A stretch of 64,000 nt of DNA from Salarchaeum sp. JOR-1 (GCF_007833275.1 NZ_CP042241.1:1054001-1118000), one strand, 5' to 3'. Shown: positions 14,914 through 23,440, counted from the stretch's first letter. Made by a program: numbers and translations. The notes: a model not told the origin generated them from the sequence alone.

Positions 14914-17900
14914 GTTCGAACGAGCTATCCGCGGGCGATATCACGCTCCCGATCAAGCGCGTTACTGGCGACACGCTGCAGGACCGCCTCACTGAGAACG
15001 CGTACAACAACATCCTGCCCGCGCGCTACCTGAAGAAGAACGCCGACGGCGACCTCGTCGAGACGCAGGAAGACCTCTTCGACCGCGTCGCGAAGAACAT
15101 CGCGCTCGCGGAGGCCGTCTACGAGTCCGAGAAGCAGGGCGTCGACGTGCTCGTCACGCCCGACCAGCTCAAGCCCGACCACCCGCGCCGGGACGAGCTC
15201 GCGGCCGAGGTGTTCGGCGAGGGCGTCACCGCGGACGACGAGAGCGCGGAGACGGAACTGACGGCGGAGAACGTCAATAAGTTCGCGTACGACACCGTCG
15301 TTCCCGACCTCCCCGAGGACGTCCGCGCGCACGTCGAGGACACCGCGGCGGAGTTCCAGGATCTGATGGAGTCGCTGTCCTTCATGCCGAACAGCCCGAC
15401 GCTGATGAACGCGGGCGACGAACTCCAGCAGCTCTCCGCGTGCTTCGTGGACTCCCCGGGCGACGACATCACGGACATCCACGAGACCGCGAAGGAAGCC
15501 GCGGAAGTCTTCCAGTCCGGCGGCGGCATGGGGTACGCGTTCTGGCAACTCCGGCCGTACGGCGACCCCGTCGGCAGCACGGGCGGCATCGCGTCCGGCC
15601 CGATGACGTTCATGGAGACGTTCGACCAGATGTGCGAGACCATCGCGCAGGGCGGCGCGCGCCGCGGCGCGCAGATGGGCGTCATGCGCATCAGCCACCC
15701 GGACGTCATCGAGTTCATCCACTCGAAGAACAAGGACGTCAGCCTCGCGCACTGCCTGAAGCTCAACGACCCCGACGACTACACGTACACGACGTTCAAC
15801 GAGGCCCTCGAAGAGGCCCGGGGCCTCATCGACGAGGACGGGAAGGTTCCGAAGCACCTCCGGAACGCGGTCGAAGGCCACCTCTCGAACTTCAACATCT
15901 CCGTCGGCGTGACGGACGACTTCATGGAGGCCCTGGAGAACGGCGAGGAGTTCACGTTCACGAACCCCCGCACGGGCGAACCCCACATCGCCACCGAGGA
16001 GACGAAGGAGATGTACGCCCGGTACGGCCTCGGCGACCACGTCGAGGTCGGCGAACCGCTCTCGATGCCCGCCGACGTGGTCTGGGATCCGATCGTCGAG
16101 GGCGCGCACGAGAACGGCGAACCCGGCGTCATCTATCTCGAACGCGTCAACAAACAGCACTCCTTCGACGTGGAGGAACACCCCGACCACCGCATCCTCG
16201 CGACCAACCCGTGCGGCGAACAGCCCCTGGAGGAGTACGAGGCGTGCAACCTCGGGCACATCAATCTCTCCACGCTCGCCGCGCAGGACGCGCCCGACTG
16301 GCGCGTCTGGAGCGAGGAGCACGAGTACGACACGCTCGAAGAGGGGATCAGTCGGTTCCTCGACGACGCGCTCGACCACGAGGAGTTCGACCACCGCATC
16401 GAGCAGGGCACGCGCTTCCTGGAGAACGTCGTCACGATGTCGGACTTCCCGGTCGAGGAGATCGAGGAGAAGGTCCGGGAGATGCGGAAGATCGGTCTCG
16501 GCGTGATGGGGCTCGCGCAGCTCTACGTCCAGCTCGGCGTCTCCTACGGTACCGAGCCCGCGAACGAGATCGCGAGCCAGGTCATGACCCACATCAACCA
16601 CGAGTCGAAGGACGCGAGCCACGAACTCGCGACGGAACGCGGAAGCTTCGACGAGTGGAACAACTCGAAGTACGCGAACCCGACCGAGTACCGCGAGTGG
16701 TTCGAACACCACACGGGCGAGTCCGCGGACGACTGGGCGGACGGCTACCCGATTCGGAACCACAACACGACCACTATCGCGCCCACGGGCACGACGTCGA
16801 TGGTCGGGAACACCACGGGCGGCTGTGAACCCATCTACAACGTCGCGTACTACAAGAACGTCAGCGACGACGTGCAGGGCGACGAGATGCTCGTGGAGTT
16901 CGACGACTACTTCCTCCGAACGCTGGAGGCGAACGACATCGACGTCGACGCCGTCAAGGAGGAGGCCCAAGAGCAGATGGCGAACAACGAGTTCGACGGC
17001 GTCACCGGTCTCTCCACGGTGCCGGACGCCATCGGCGAACTGTTCGTCGTGACGGAAGACCTCTCCGGGAAGCAGCACGCGGCCGTCCAGACCGCCTGCC
17101 AGAACGGCGTGGACTCCGCCATCTCGAAGACGTGTAACTTCCCGAACTCCGCGAGCGTGGAGGACATGGACGAAGTCTACCGCTACATCTACGAGCACGG
17201 CGGGAAGGGCGTCACCGTCTACCGCGACGGCACGCGCTCGAAGCAGGTGCTCACCACGCGCGCCGACAACGCGGAGTTCTCGGACGAGGACGAGGCCGCG
17301 GAGGTGCTCCTCGAACAGATTCAGGACGCGTTCGGCGACCTCGAGACGTTCCTGGACAACGAGGACGTGCGGGACGCCATCGGCGGCGATACGGACGACC
17401 TCGTCGACGTCGATGTCGACGGCGCGCAGAAGCGCCCGCGGCCCGACGTGCTGTACGGCGTCACCCAGCGCATCGACACGGGCTACGGGAAGCTCTACGT
17501 GAACATCAACGAGGACGAGCAGGGCCGGCCGTTCGAACTGTTCGCGAACATCGGGAACTCGGGCGGGTTCACTGCGTCATTCACGGAGTCGCTCGCGAAG
17601 ACCGTCTCGACGGCGCTCCGCGCGGGCGTCGACCCCGAGGAGATCGCGAGCGAACTGCAGGGAATCCGCAGTCCGAAGGTCGCCTGGGATAAGGGCGAGC
17701 AGATCAACTCCATCCCGGACGCCATCGGCACGGCGATGCGGCGGTACCTCGACGGCGACATCGACAAGCAGGTGCCGAAACAGCAGAACCTCACCGAACT
17801 CGCGGAGGACGAAGAAGAAGACGCGGACGTCGCGAAGCTCGACGGCGGCGCGACCTCCGAGAGTCCGAACGCGGACACCGAATCGGTCGGCACCGCGACG

Positions 17901-18062
17901 CCGGACACAGAGCAGGCGGCTCCCGGCGACAGTGACGAAGACATGACGAAGAAGCTCATCGAGGCCGGCGAGCTACCGGAGTGCCCCGACTGCGGGACGA
18001 TGGATCTCTACTACTCCGAAGGCTGCAAGACGTGCCAGAACTGCGGCTGGAGCGAGTGCTAA
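14910..18062 (+). CDS. nrdJ: adenosylcobalamin-dependent (class II) ribonucleoside-diphosphate reductase
   Basis: This enzyme reduces ribonucleotides to deoxyribonucleotides with a radical generated from adenosylcobalamin. The 1050-residue protein has the first active-site Cys in LSACFVDSPGD (Cys178). The thiyl-radical Cys is in NPCGEQPLEEYEACNLGHINLS (Cys435), with its partner Asn and Glu, and APTGTTSMVGNTTGGCEP follows. A long domain typical of the large class II enzymes comes next, and an acidic linker precedes the C-terminal zinc ribbon CPDCGTMDLYYSEGCKTCQNCGW. I see no intein in the usual RNR positions. It is monocistronic, with a structured upstream region, a strong ribosome-binding site and a small upstream ORF. 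Confidence 0.96.
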   Translation: MSSNELSAGDITLPIKRVTGDTLQDRLTENAYNNILPARYLKKNADGDLVETQEDLFDRVAKNIALAEAVYESEKQGVDVLVTPDQLKPDHPRRDELAAEVFGEGVTADDESAETELTAENVNKFAYDTVVPDLPEDVRAHVEDTAAEFQDLMESLSFMPNSPTLMNAGDELQQLSACFVDSPGDDITDIHETAKEAAEVFQSGGGMGYAFWQLRPYGDPVGSTGGIASGPMTFMETFDQMCETIAQGGARRGAQMGVMRISHPDVIEFIHSKNKDVSLAHCLKLNDPDDYTYTTFNEALEEARGLIDEDGKVPKHLRNAVEGHLSNFNISVGVTDDFMEALENGEEFTFTNPRTGEPHIATEETKEMYARYGLGDHVEVGEPLSMPADVVWDPIVEGAHENGEPGVIYLERVNKQHSFDVEEHPDHRILATNPCGEQPLEEYEACNLGHINLSTLAAQDAPDWRVWSEEHEYDTLEEGISRFLDDALDHEEFDHRIEQGTRFLENVVTMSDFPVEEIEEKVREMRKIGLGVMGLAQLYVQLGVSYGTEPANEIASQVMTHINHESKDASHELATERGSFDEWNNSKYANPTEYREWFEHHTGESADDWADGYPIRNHNTTTIAPTGTTSMVGNTTGGCEPIYNVAYYKNVSDDVQGDEMLVEFDDYFLRTLEANDIDVDAVKEEAQEQMANNEFDGVTGLSTVPDAIGELFVVTEDLSGKQHAAVQTACQNGVDSAISKTCNFPNSASVEDMDEVYRYIYEHGGKGVTVYRDGTRSKQVLTTRADNAEFSDEDEAAEVLLEQIQDAFGDLETFLDNEDVRDAIGGDTDDLVDVDVDGAQKRPRPDVLYGVTQRIDTGYGKLYVNINEDEQGRPFELFANIGNSGGFTASFTESLAKTVSTALRAGVDPEEIASELQGIRSPKVAWDKGEQINSIPDAIGTAMRRYLDGDIDKQVPKQQNLTELAEDEEEDADVAKLDGGATSESPNADTESVGTATPDTEQAAPGDSDEDMTKKLIEAGELPECPDCGTMDLYYSEGCKTCQNCGWSEC

Positions 18063-18098
18063 CCTAGGAGTTTTCTCCCCCGCGGTCTTCTCGTCTGT

Positions 18099-18215
18099 AT
18101 GGCTGATGGGCCGACGTGTCCGATGTGCGAGTCCGCCCTCCTGAAGCGACACTGTAAGTACGTCTGCCCGCAGCACGGCGTGCTCGCGGACTGCAGCGAC
18201 CCGTTCACGCCCTGA
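18099..18215 (+). CDS. 38-aa zinc-finger micro-protein
   Basis: The ATG at 18099, 36 bases after nrdJ, opens a 38-residue protein. It has C-P-M-C near the N-terminus, then KRHCKYVCPQHG (C-x3-C with a His) and DCSDPF near the end. The Cys/His pairs make one or two zinc sites. The family of short CPxC-related zinc proteins is widespread in haloarchaea and mostly uncharacterised. Proximity to nrdJ, whose own tail is a zinc ribbon, may be coincidental. Confidence 0.68.
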   Translation: MADGPTCPMCESALLKRHCKYVCPQHGVLADCSDPFTP

Positions 18216-18265
18216 CTTCTGCCGGCACCCGACTGCTTTTGCGGGCGAGACGCGAACCCGTGGGT

Positions 18266-18625
18266 ATGGACGAGTGGAGCGAGTCGTGGACGGCGGCGGC
18301 GGCCGTCGATGACGGTGAGCGGTCGCCCGACCCGGGTGCGTCGAGCGAGGCGTTCGGGACGCTCGCGAACGAGGTTCGCGTCACCGTGCTCGTGCGGTTG
18401 GTGCGCGCGGAGCGCGAGGGCGAGACGCCGGTCTCGTTCTCCGACCTGCAGGCGGCGGCCGACACCGAGAGCTCGGCGGGGTTCGCGTACCACCTCCGAC
18501 AGCTGACGGGGCGGTTCGTGGAGAACGCCCCCGAGGGATACGTGTTGACGGACGCGGGCCGTCGCGCGGCCGACGCGGTGCTCTCCGGTGAGTTCCTCGG
18601 CGACGGCAAGCGGCGCGCGAGCTGA
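18266..18625 (+). CDS. winged-helix transcriptional regulator, ArsR-like
   Basis: The 119-residue protein has an acidic low-complexity start (residues 1-28). A compact winged helix follows: FGTLANEVRVTVLVRLVRAE, then SFSDLQAAADTESSAGFAYHLRQLTGRFVEN, with the recognition helix in the AYHLRQL part, and a wing ending YVLTDAGRRAADAVLSGEF. This is the layout of many haloarchaeal ArsR-type regulators. I see no Cys metal site, so it is unlikely to sense metals through thiols. The ATG at 18266 follows GTGGGT. It stands alone between small genes, and its target cannot be read. Confidence 0.82.
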   Translation: MDEWSESWTAAAAVDDGERSPDPGASSEAFGTLANEVRVTVLVRLVRAEREGETPVSFSDLQAAADTESSAGFAYHLRQLTGRFVENAPEGYVLTDAGRRAADAVLSGEFLGDGKRRAS

Positions 18626-18757
18626 GACGAACGAACGCCGCCGGACTACTGCTCCGCTGGCGGCGTCTCCGTCGGATCGACCGCGGTATTTTGCTGTCGA
18701 ACTTGGCGTTCGGCCCGCCGATTCCTCGAAATAGCGAGTGCTGGTGGCCGGCTGGGT

Positions 18758-19513
18758 TTACTGCGCCAGCAAGCCGCCGTCGATGACTATCGGCTGCCCC
18801 ATCACGTACGAGGAGTCCTCGGAGCACAGCCAGACGACGGCGTCGGCTATCTCCTCGGGGTCGCCGAGGCGTCCCGCGGGGATTCCCGCGGTGATGCGGT
18901 CCAGCTCCTCCGCGTTGTCCTCGCCCGCCTGTTGAACCATCGGGGTGTCGATGACGCCCGGACAGACGGCGTTGAAGCGGATCCCGTCGTCGGCGTAGTC
19001 GACCGTCGCCCGTCGAGTCAGCCCGATGACGCCGTGCTTACTGGCGGCGTAGTGTGCGCTCCCGTTCGCGCTCACGCCGGCAACCGACGAGGTGTTGACG
19101 ATAGCGCCGCCGCCGCGTTCGATTATCTCGGGGATCTCGGCTTTCAGGCACCGCCAGACGCCCTTCAGGTTCACGTCGATCATCCGATCCCACTCCGCCT
19201 CGTCGTAGTCGGCGAGGCGCGCGCCCTCCTCCGCGATGCCGGCGTTGTTGTGCGCGAAGTCCAGGCCGCCGTACTCGTCGAGCGCGGTCTGTACCATCGC
19301 GGCCACGTCGTCGGAGTCGGTGACGTCGGTTCTGACGAACGTCGCGTCGCCGCCCTCGCTCTCGATCATCTCGACGGTCTCGCGGCCGCCGTCCTCGTCG
19401 ACGTCGGCGACGACGACCTTCGCGCCTTCCTCGGCGAACCGAATCGACGACTGTCGACCGATTCCCGAGCCGCCACCGGTAACGACCGCGACTCCGCCTT
19501 GTATTCCGTTCAT
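18758..19513 (-). CDS. short-chain dehydrogenase/reductase (SDR)
   Basis: This is a classical 251-residue SDR that oxidises or reduces an alcohol or keto group with NAD(P). The cofactor motif TGGGSGIG is at residues 12-19, and an Asp at the end of the second strand (VVVADVDEDGG) favours NAD. The NNAG motif lies near residue 90. The catalytic Ser is in VNTSSVAGVS, and the YxxxK in YAASKHG. The C-terminal segment CPGVIDTPMV is standard. The substrate cannot be inferred. Upstream (minus strand, about 19585-19595) GGATATATACA is a convincing TATA region, some 75 bases before the ATG, so a short leader is likely. The 266 bases from 19514 to 19780 hold no gene. Confidence 0.92.
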   Translation of the reverse strand: MNGIQGGVAVVTGGGSGIGRQSSIRFAEEGAKVVVADVDEDGGRETVEMIESEGGDATFVRTDVTDSDDVAAMVQTALDEYGGLDFAHNNAGIAEEGARLADYDEAEWDRMIDVNLKGVWRCLKAEIPEIIERGGGAIVNTSSVAGVSANGSAHYAASKHGVIGLTRRATVDYADDGIRFNAVCPGVIDTPMVQQAGEDNAEELDRITAGIPAGRLGDPEEIADAVVWLCSEDSSYVMGQPIVIDGGLLAQ

Positions 19514-19780
19514 AGTATCAGCCGCCGCGCGATTGACGCGACAGCAACTAGTTAGTAGGCTTTTGTGAAGTAGCTATTGTATATATCCCTATCAGTAACT
19601 GTCGCCAGTATCGATCCCGGCGCGGCCGCCACGCACCCGCGTCTCTCTGCTGTGGTTCCGTCGGATCGGTGCCGAAGCGCGCGATTGACTCGAGACCGCC
19701 GATCCCCGCTCGTGGGCGCAGCGAACCGACGAACTGACGAGCGCCGCGCTCCCCGTCCCGCTCCGGACGCCGCCTCTCGC

Positions 19781-20443
19781 CTACGTCTCAGTGAACGCCG
19801 CGCCGGCCGCGGTGACCGTGACGGTCTCCGTCGGGTGGTCGTCGCCGACCGCGGCGTCGAGCGCGTCGAGCGCGAGTTCCTCGGCGTCCTCCGCGGCGAG
19901 TCCGTCTTCGTAGGTCGCTTCGAGGTGTTCCTGCGCGTCCGGTGCGCCGTCGCCGAGGGCGTTCGCGCGCCACTCGCGGGTCGCGCCCGAGGGGTCTACT
20001 TCCACGAGCGTCGGGCCGTCCGCGTTCCCGGCGACGAGGAGCGCGGTGCCGTACGGCCGCGCGCCCCCAGTCTGCGTGCGCTCCTGGACGTGGTCGGCGA
20101 GCGCGGTGGCGAGCGCGTCCGCAGCCATCGGTTCCTCGTACCGCACGCGCTCTTCCTGGGCGGTCTGGCGGGCGATGTCCACGAGGCGGCGGGCGTCCGC
20201 GGCGTGCCCGGCGGTGCCGACGGCGAGGTGGGCGTCCACGCGGTGGAGTTTCTCGATGCTGTCCGTCTCGACGAGCGGCGACCCGGCGTCGGGTGCGGCG
20301 GCGAGCACGACCGCGTCGCCGCCCCGGACGCCGACGACGGGCGCGCCCTGTCCGACGGCCTCCCGGGCGTACTCGACCTGGTAGAGCCTGCCGTCCGGCG
20401 AGAAGATGGTGGTGCCGCGGTCGTACGCCTGCTGGTCTTCCAT
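19781..20443 (-). CDS. psmA: 20S proteasome alpha subunit
   Basis: Alpha subunits form the outer rings and gate of the proteasome. The 220-residue protein has the alpha-type N-terminal signature AYDRGTTIFSPDGRLYQVEYAREAV at residues 6-30, with the gating helix behind it. It then has SIEKLHRVDAHLAVGTAGHAADARRLV and TGGARPYGTALLVAG, both conserved in archaeal alpha subunits. There is no processed Thr. Its ATG is one base after the psmB stop, so beta and alpha are co-translated. The GAPVVGVRGGDAVVLAA segment is more divergent than in standard haloarchaeal alpha-1, hinting at an accessory set, though this is impression only. Confidence 0.94.
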   Translation of the reverse strand: MEDQQAYDRGTTIFSPDGRLYQVEYAREAVGQGAPVVGVRGGDAVVLAAAPDAGSPLVETDSIEKLHRVDAHLAVGTAGHAADARRLVDIARQTAQEERVRYEEPMAADALATALADHVQERTQTGGARPYGTALLVAGNADGPTLVEVDPSGATREWRANALGDGAPDAQEHLEATYEDGLAAEDAEELALDALDAAVGDDHPTETVTVTAAGAAFTET

Positions 20444-20444
20444 C

Positions 20445-21131
20445 TCAGGCCACCTCCCCGGCGCCGGCGTACTCGTCGACCTGCACGCCCTCGCGGGTGA
20501 CGGTGGCGACGGTGACGCCGTTCCCGCTCGCGGTGTCGCGCTCGCTCGCGCTCCCCACCGCGGACGCGGCGACCGCTCGCGCGTCTTCGGTCGTGAGGTC
20601 GTCGCGGTAGGCGTCTTCGAGCGCGCCGTACGCGAGTTGCATCCCGCTCCCGCCGGCGGCGTACGTGTCGCGGAGCACGCCGCCCGCGCCGTCCACCTCG
20701 AAGACGTGGCCGCCGGTGTCGTCGACGCCGCCGAGCAGGGGGCTGACCTGCAGGCCGGCGTTCCGGAGGACGTTTCCGGCGAGCGTGGAGAGCGCGGTCA
20801 TCGATGGGGCTGTGTCGCGGCGGTCGGCGTACAACCGAGTTTCGGCGCGGAGGAGGCGAACGAACTGCTGGAGGTGGCCGACGGTGCCGGAGAGCGCCGC
20901 GGCGGCGGTCGGGTGCACGGGTTCGACCTTCCGGACGTGCTTGTTGGTGACGACGCGGCCGCCGATGCTGGCGCGTCGGTCGGCCGCGAGCACGACGCTC
21001 TCGCCGGCGGCGACGCCGACGACGGTGGTTCCGGTCTCCGCGCCGTCGCCGGATCCGGGCGAGACGAGACCTGGGTTCGATTCGTGGAGCGCGCGCCGAC
21101 CGACCGGGTCGGGTTCCTGTGGTGTCTCCAT
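20445..21131 (-). CDS. psmB: 20S proteasome beta subunit (catalytic)
   Basis: Beta subunits carry the proteolytic site. The 228-residue precursor has a 34-residue propeptide ending AETG. Autocleavage before Thr35 would expose the N-terminal nucleophile in TTVVGVAAGESVVLAADRRASIG. The catalytic Asp and Lys equivalents lie in AADRRAS and HVRKVEPVH. GGSGMQLAYGALEDAY is the conserved SGxxxxA helix region. The ATG at 21131 is preferred to the much longer upstream frame, which runs through the neighbouring gene. psmA follows after one base. An A/T palindrome 35 bases upstream probably holds the TATA box. Confidence 0.95.
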   Translation of the reverse strand: METPQEPDPVGRRALHESNPGLVSPGSGDGAETGTTVVGVAAGESVVLAADRRASIGGRVVTNKHVRKVEPVHPTAAAALSGTVGHLQQFVRLLRAETRLYADRRDTAPSMTALSTLAGNVLRNAGLQVSPLLGGVDDTGGHVFEVDGAGGVLRDTYAAGGSGMQLAYGALEDAYRDDLTTEDARAVAASAVGSASERDTASGNGVTVATVTREGVQVDEYAGAGEVA

Positions 21132-21165
21132 ACCCGTGCTTGGGCCGACCCACGCAAATATGTTA

Positions 21166-21183
21166 GCTAAAATATATTTTAGC
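21166..21183. promoter_or_regulatory. perfect 18-bp A/T palindrome, promoter of psmBA and end of the upstream gene
   Basis: GCTAAAATATATTTTAGC is a perfect palindrome. Its centre is a TATA-like core 35-50 bases before the psmB ATG on the minus strand, and it overlaps the stop codon (TAA, 21179-21181) of the upstream TVP38-like gene. It could be TATA box, operator and weak terminator at once. Confidence 0.5.
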
Positions 21184-21808
21184 GGCGGCGCGAACGATAC
21201 AGCGGCCTCGCGAGCAGGAGGGCGGCGAGCAGGACGCACGCGCCGACGAGCACCGGGTCGAACGCGCTCCGGAGGCTGAACGACTCGAGCGAGGCGCCGA
21301 CACCAACTGCGGCTATCGTCCACGGGAGCTCCCCCACAAGCGTCCCGGCGACGAACGCGCGCAGCGGGACACCAGCGATACCTGCGCCCGCGGACACGAC
21401 TTCCGCCGGGGTCGGCGCGAGACGCGCCGCGACGACGCCCCGGGTGTCGCCTGCGGCCGCGAAGTACCGCTCCCCGCCGGAGCGAACGCGGCCGAGCACG
21501 CGCCCGGCGGTCGGCAGCCGGTCGCCGACGTAGTACGGGATCAGGCTCGTTCCGGCCGCGCCCAGGAGGGCTACCGGCACGCCGAGCGCGAGACCGTACT
21601 TGTACCCGACGAGCACCGAGAGGGCGGACACCGGCCACGCGAGGAACGGCCGCACGACGTACAAACCCACGAGAATCAAGGGAAACCACGGGCTCGCCAC
21701 GACCCCGCGCACCCGCGCCAGCACGCCCTCCGGAACGAGCAGAGCCAGTGCGAGCACGCAGACGCCCGCCAGCGCCGCGAGCAGCGTCCGGCCCGCCACC
21801 GACACCAT
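21179..21808 (-). CDS. TVP38/TMEM64 (VTT-domain) membrane protein
   Basis: The 209-residue protein has about six hydrophobic segments. In the middle is the family region PFLAWPVSALSVLVGYKYG...LLGAAGTSLIPYYVGDRL, and then the GVVAARLAPTPAEVVSAGAGIAGVPLRAFVAGTLVGELPW loop. This matches the G-x-x-A-G pattern of VTT/DedA-like proteins. The superfamily is linked to lipid scrambling and membrane homeostasis; the exact role here is unknown. The gene is transcribed toward psmB. Its stop codon lies inside an A/T palindrome. Confidence 0.85.
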   Translation of the reverse strand: MVSVAGRTLLAALAGVCVLALALLVPEGVLARVRGVVASPWFPLILVGLYVVRPFLAWPVSALSVLVGYKYGLALGVPVALLGAAGTSLIPYYVGDRLPTAGRVLGRVRSGGERYFAAAGDTRGVVAARLAPTPAEVVSAGAGIAGVPLRAFVAGTLVGELPWTIAAVGVGASLESFSLRSAFDPVLVGACVLLAALLLARPLYRSRRR

Positions 21809-21867
21809 ATCCCGGAATCCGGCGGCGAACGCTAAATGTCTTGTACTCCGCGGCCGGGTGCTACGGT

Positions 21868-22218
21868 ATGGACGCGGTCGAAGCGGGCGTCGAACTCCTC
21901 GCCGCGATGGACGACGACACGCTCTCCGTCGCGGACGCCGTCGACCGACTCGAAGCCGTCACCACCCATCCCGAGAAGACCCGGCGCATCCTCGACGAGG
22001 CCGAATCCCGCGGCATCATCGACCGAGACGGCAGCGAGGTCACGTTCAACAAAGGCGGCTACGGCGGCTTCGACCCCGACATCGTCACGAAGGAAGGCGA
22101 CTTCACGTGTCGACGCTGCGGCACCGGCATCTCCACCGGCTACTTCCTCAACCTCGAAACGGGCGAACTCGGCCCATTCGGCTCTTCTTGCGTCCGCAAA
22201 GTCACTGGTCGCGAATAG
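21868..22218 (+). CDS. DUF5830 family protein, winged helix plus zinc-binding motifs
   Basis: The 116-residue protein starts with an N-terminal helical part (MDAVEAGVELLAAMDDDTLSVADAVDRLEAV) and a winged-helix-like ILDEAESRGIIDRDGSEVTF. It ends with a small Cys module: CRRCGTGISTGYFLNLETGELGPFGSSCVRKV, with C-x2-C and a third Cys. The combination suggests a DNA- or RNA-binding regulator. The family is haloarchaeal and has no known function. The ATG at 21868 is used because upstream in-frame codons are Arg/Pro-rich and overlap the divergent gene's start. It overlaps its convergent neighbour by 17 bases. Confidence 0.75.
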   Translation: MDAVEAGVELLAAMDDDTLSVADAVDRLEAVTTHPEKTRRILDEAESRGIIDRDGSEVTFNKGGYGGFDPDIVTKEGDFTCRRCGTGISTGYFLNLETGELGPFGSSCVRKVTGRE

Positions 22219-23194
22219 TCTCCCGCAGGGCCTCGATGCGCTCGCGCTGCTCCTCCAGGAGCGCCGACTGCTCGGCGAGGAGCGCCTCCTGCTCCGCGAT
22301 GTGTTCCGCCTGCTGGTCGACGGTTCCCGCGAGGTCGTCCAGTTCCGCCCGCAGTTCCTCGACATCCACCGTCGGCTCCGGCTCGGGGCTCGACTCGGGC
22401 TCTTCTACCGCCACCTGCGCACTCGCCTGTCCGCCGCCTTCGCCCGCCTCGGCCGACGCGCCGTCCGGATCGTTCGCCTCGTCGCGGCCGCCGAGCGGTT
22501 CGAGGCTGTCGTTGTCGAACGCCACCGCGCTCGCCGACTCCGCTTCGGGGCGGTCGCTCGCCACCGCGCGCCGGAACTCCTGATAGTCGTCGGCGTCGTG
22601 CGCCGCGAACAGCGCGTCCTCCACGGTCTCCCGCACGTCCCGGAACGAGTCGTTCGGCGCCTTGATGCGCTGGGTTCGTCCGGTGGTTTCGAGGACGAGC
22701 TGGCTCGCGACGTTCCCCTCCTCCGTGTCGATATCGGTCACCTCGCCGAAGACGATCTCCTCGTAGTCCTCGTCCCAGACCGCCGCGCCGACGTGCTTCA
22801 CCAGGCGGTCGCTCGTGACGATGAGCGTGAGTTCGCTGAACCGATACGTCCGCTTCACCGTCTCCCCCGCCGCGGTCACGTCAGCGTGGTTCAACACGCC
22901 CGCGATAATCGGATGGAGCGCGTCGTCCAGCTTCCCCGCGGGCACCGTCAGCGTGTCCTCGCCCTCCAGCCCGTAATCCAGCGTCACCTTCGACTTCCGC
23001 CGGCCCTCCGCCACCGTGATGCGCTCGGCGGCGTGCGAGTACTCCGTCACCGACTCGTCGCTCAACAGGCCGTCCGCCCGGTACGCGAGCGTGCGCGTCG
23101 CCGTAACGAACAACGCGTCCTCGCCGCGGAGCGGGATGCGCGCCGCGACGCTCTCACCGTCGAGCGCCGCGTCCACGGCCGCAGGTACGTCCAT
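22202..23194 (-). CDS. DUF7115-like protein with PH-like repeats and a C-terminal coiled coil
   Basis: The 330-residue protein has two similar beta-rich halves (about residues 1-100 and 100-190) with strands such as DALFVTATRTLAYRADGLLSDE and LTLIVTSDRLVKHVG, resembling PH-like or bacterial PH domains. An acidic Ser/Glu/Pro linker follows (about 205-275). The C-terminal heptad coiled coil (DDLAGTVDQQAEHIAEQEALLAEQ...) is of about 50 residues. It is probably an oligomeric scaffold. DUF7115 is my best recollection for this architecture. ATG 23194 is favoured over the start nine codons upstream. It is soluble, with no signal peptide. Confidence 0.7.
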   Translation of the reverse strand: MDVPAAVDAALDGESVAARIPLRGEDALFVTATRTLAYRADGLLSDESVTEYSHAAERITVAEGRRKSKVTLDYGLEGEDTLTVPAGKLDDALHPIIAGVLNHADVTAAGETVKRTYRFSELTLIVTSDRLVKHVGAAVWDEDYEEIVFGEVTDIDTEEGNVASQLVLETTGRTQRIKAPNDSFRDVRETVEDALFAAHDADDYQEFRRAVASDRPEAESASAVAFDNDSLEPLGGRDEANDPDGASAEAGEGGGQASAQVAVEEPESSPEPEPTVDVEELRAELDDLAGTVDQQAEHIAEQEALLAEQSALLEEQRERIEALRETIRDQ

Positions 23195-23287
23195 ACCCCG
23201 GAAAAACGCACCTGCGGACATAAACCCGGCGGGTCACCCGGCCCAGATGAGAACCTTAATAGGCGACAGCCGTCTACCGGAAACCGA

Positions 23288-23440
23288 GCCCGGGTGGCTT
23301 AGTCTGGTCATAGCGCCGCACTCATAGGGTTCCGAGATTCGGTGCGGCAGCCATTCGGTGGCTGTGCGTGTCCCCCGAGGCCCGCCGAGCCTCGAACCTG
23401 GGACATGCGGAGGCCGAGGGTTCGAACCCCTCCCCGGGCA
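23288..23440 (+). tRNA. elongator tRNA-Met (anticodon CAT) with a 78-nt intron
   Basis: Exon 1 is 23288-23326 and exon 2 is 23405-23440, joining to a 75-nt cloverleaf. The acceptor GCCCGGG pairs CCCGGGC, with A73 at 23440. The anticodon stem is CCGCA/TGCGG and the loop is CTCATAA with anticodon CAT. The T-arm is GAGGG-TTCGAAC-CCCTC. The intron (23327-23404) interrupts after position 37, the canonical archaeal site. It folds into a helix (GGTTCCGAG near its start against CTCGAACC near its end) as expected for the splicing endonuclease. CCA is not encoded. A TATA-like CTTAATAGG lies about 35 bases upstream. Confidence 0.93.

Noticed and set aside
14925-17198. A 757-codon minus-strand open frame inside nrdJ
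   Set aside because: It is a shadow of the ribonucleotide reductase gene, with valine- and arginine-rich low-complexity translation and no motif.
19577-20500. Long plus-strand open frame opposite psmA and psmB
   Set aside because: Its sequence is Arg/Pro/Gly-rich and typical of GC-rich shadow frames. The minus strand holds clear proteasome motifs.
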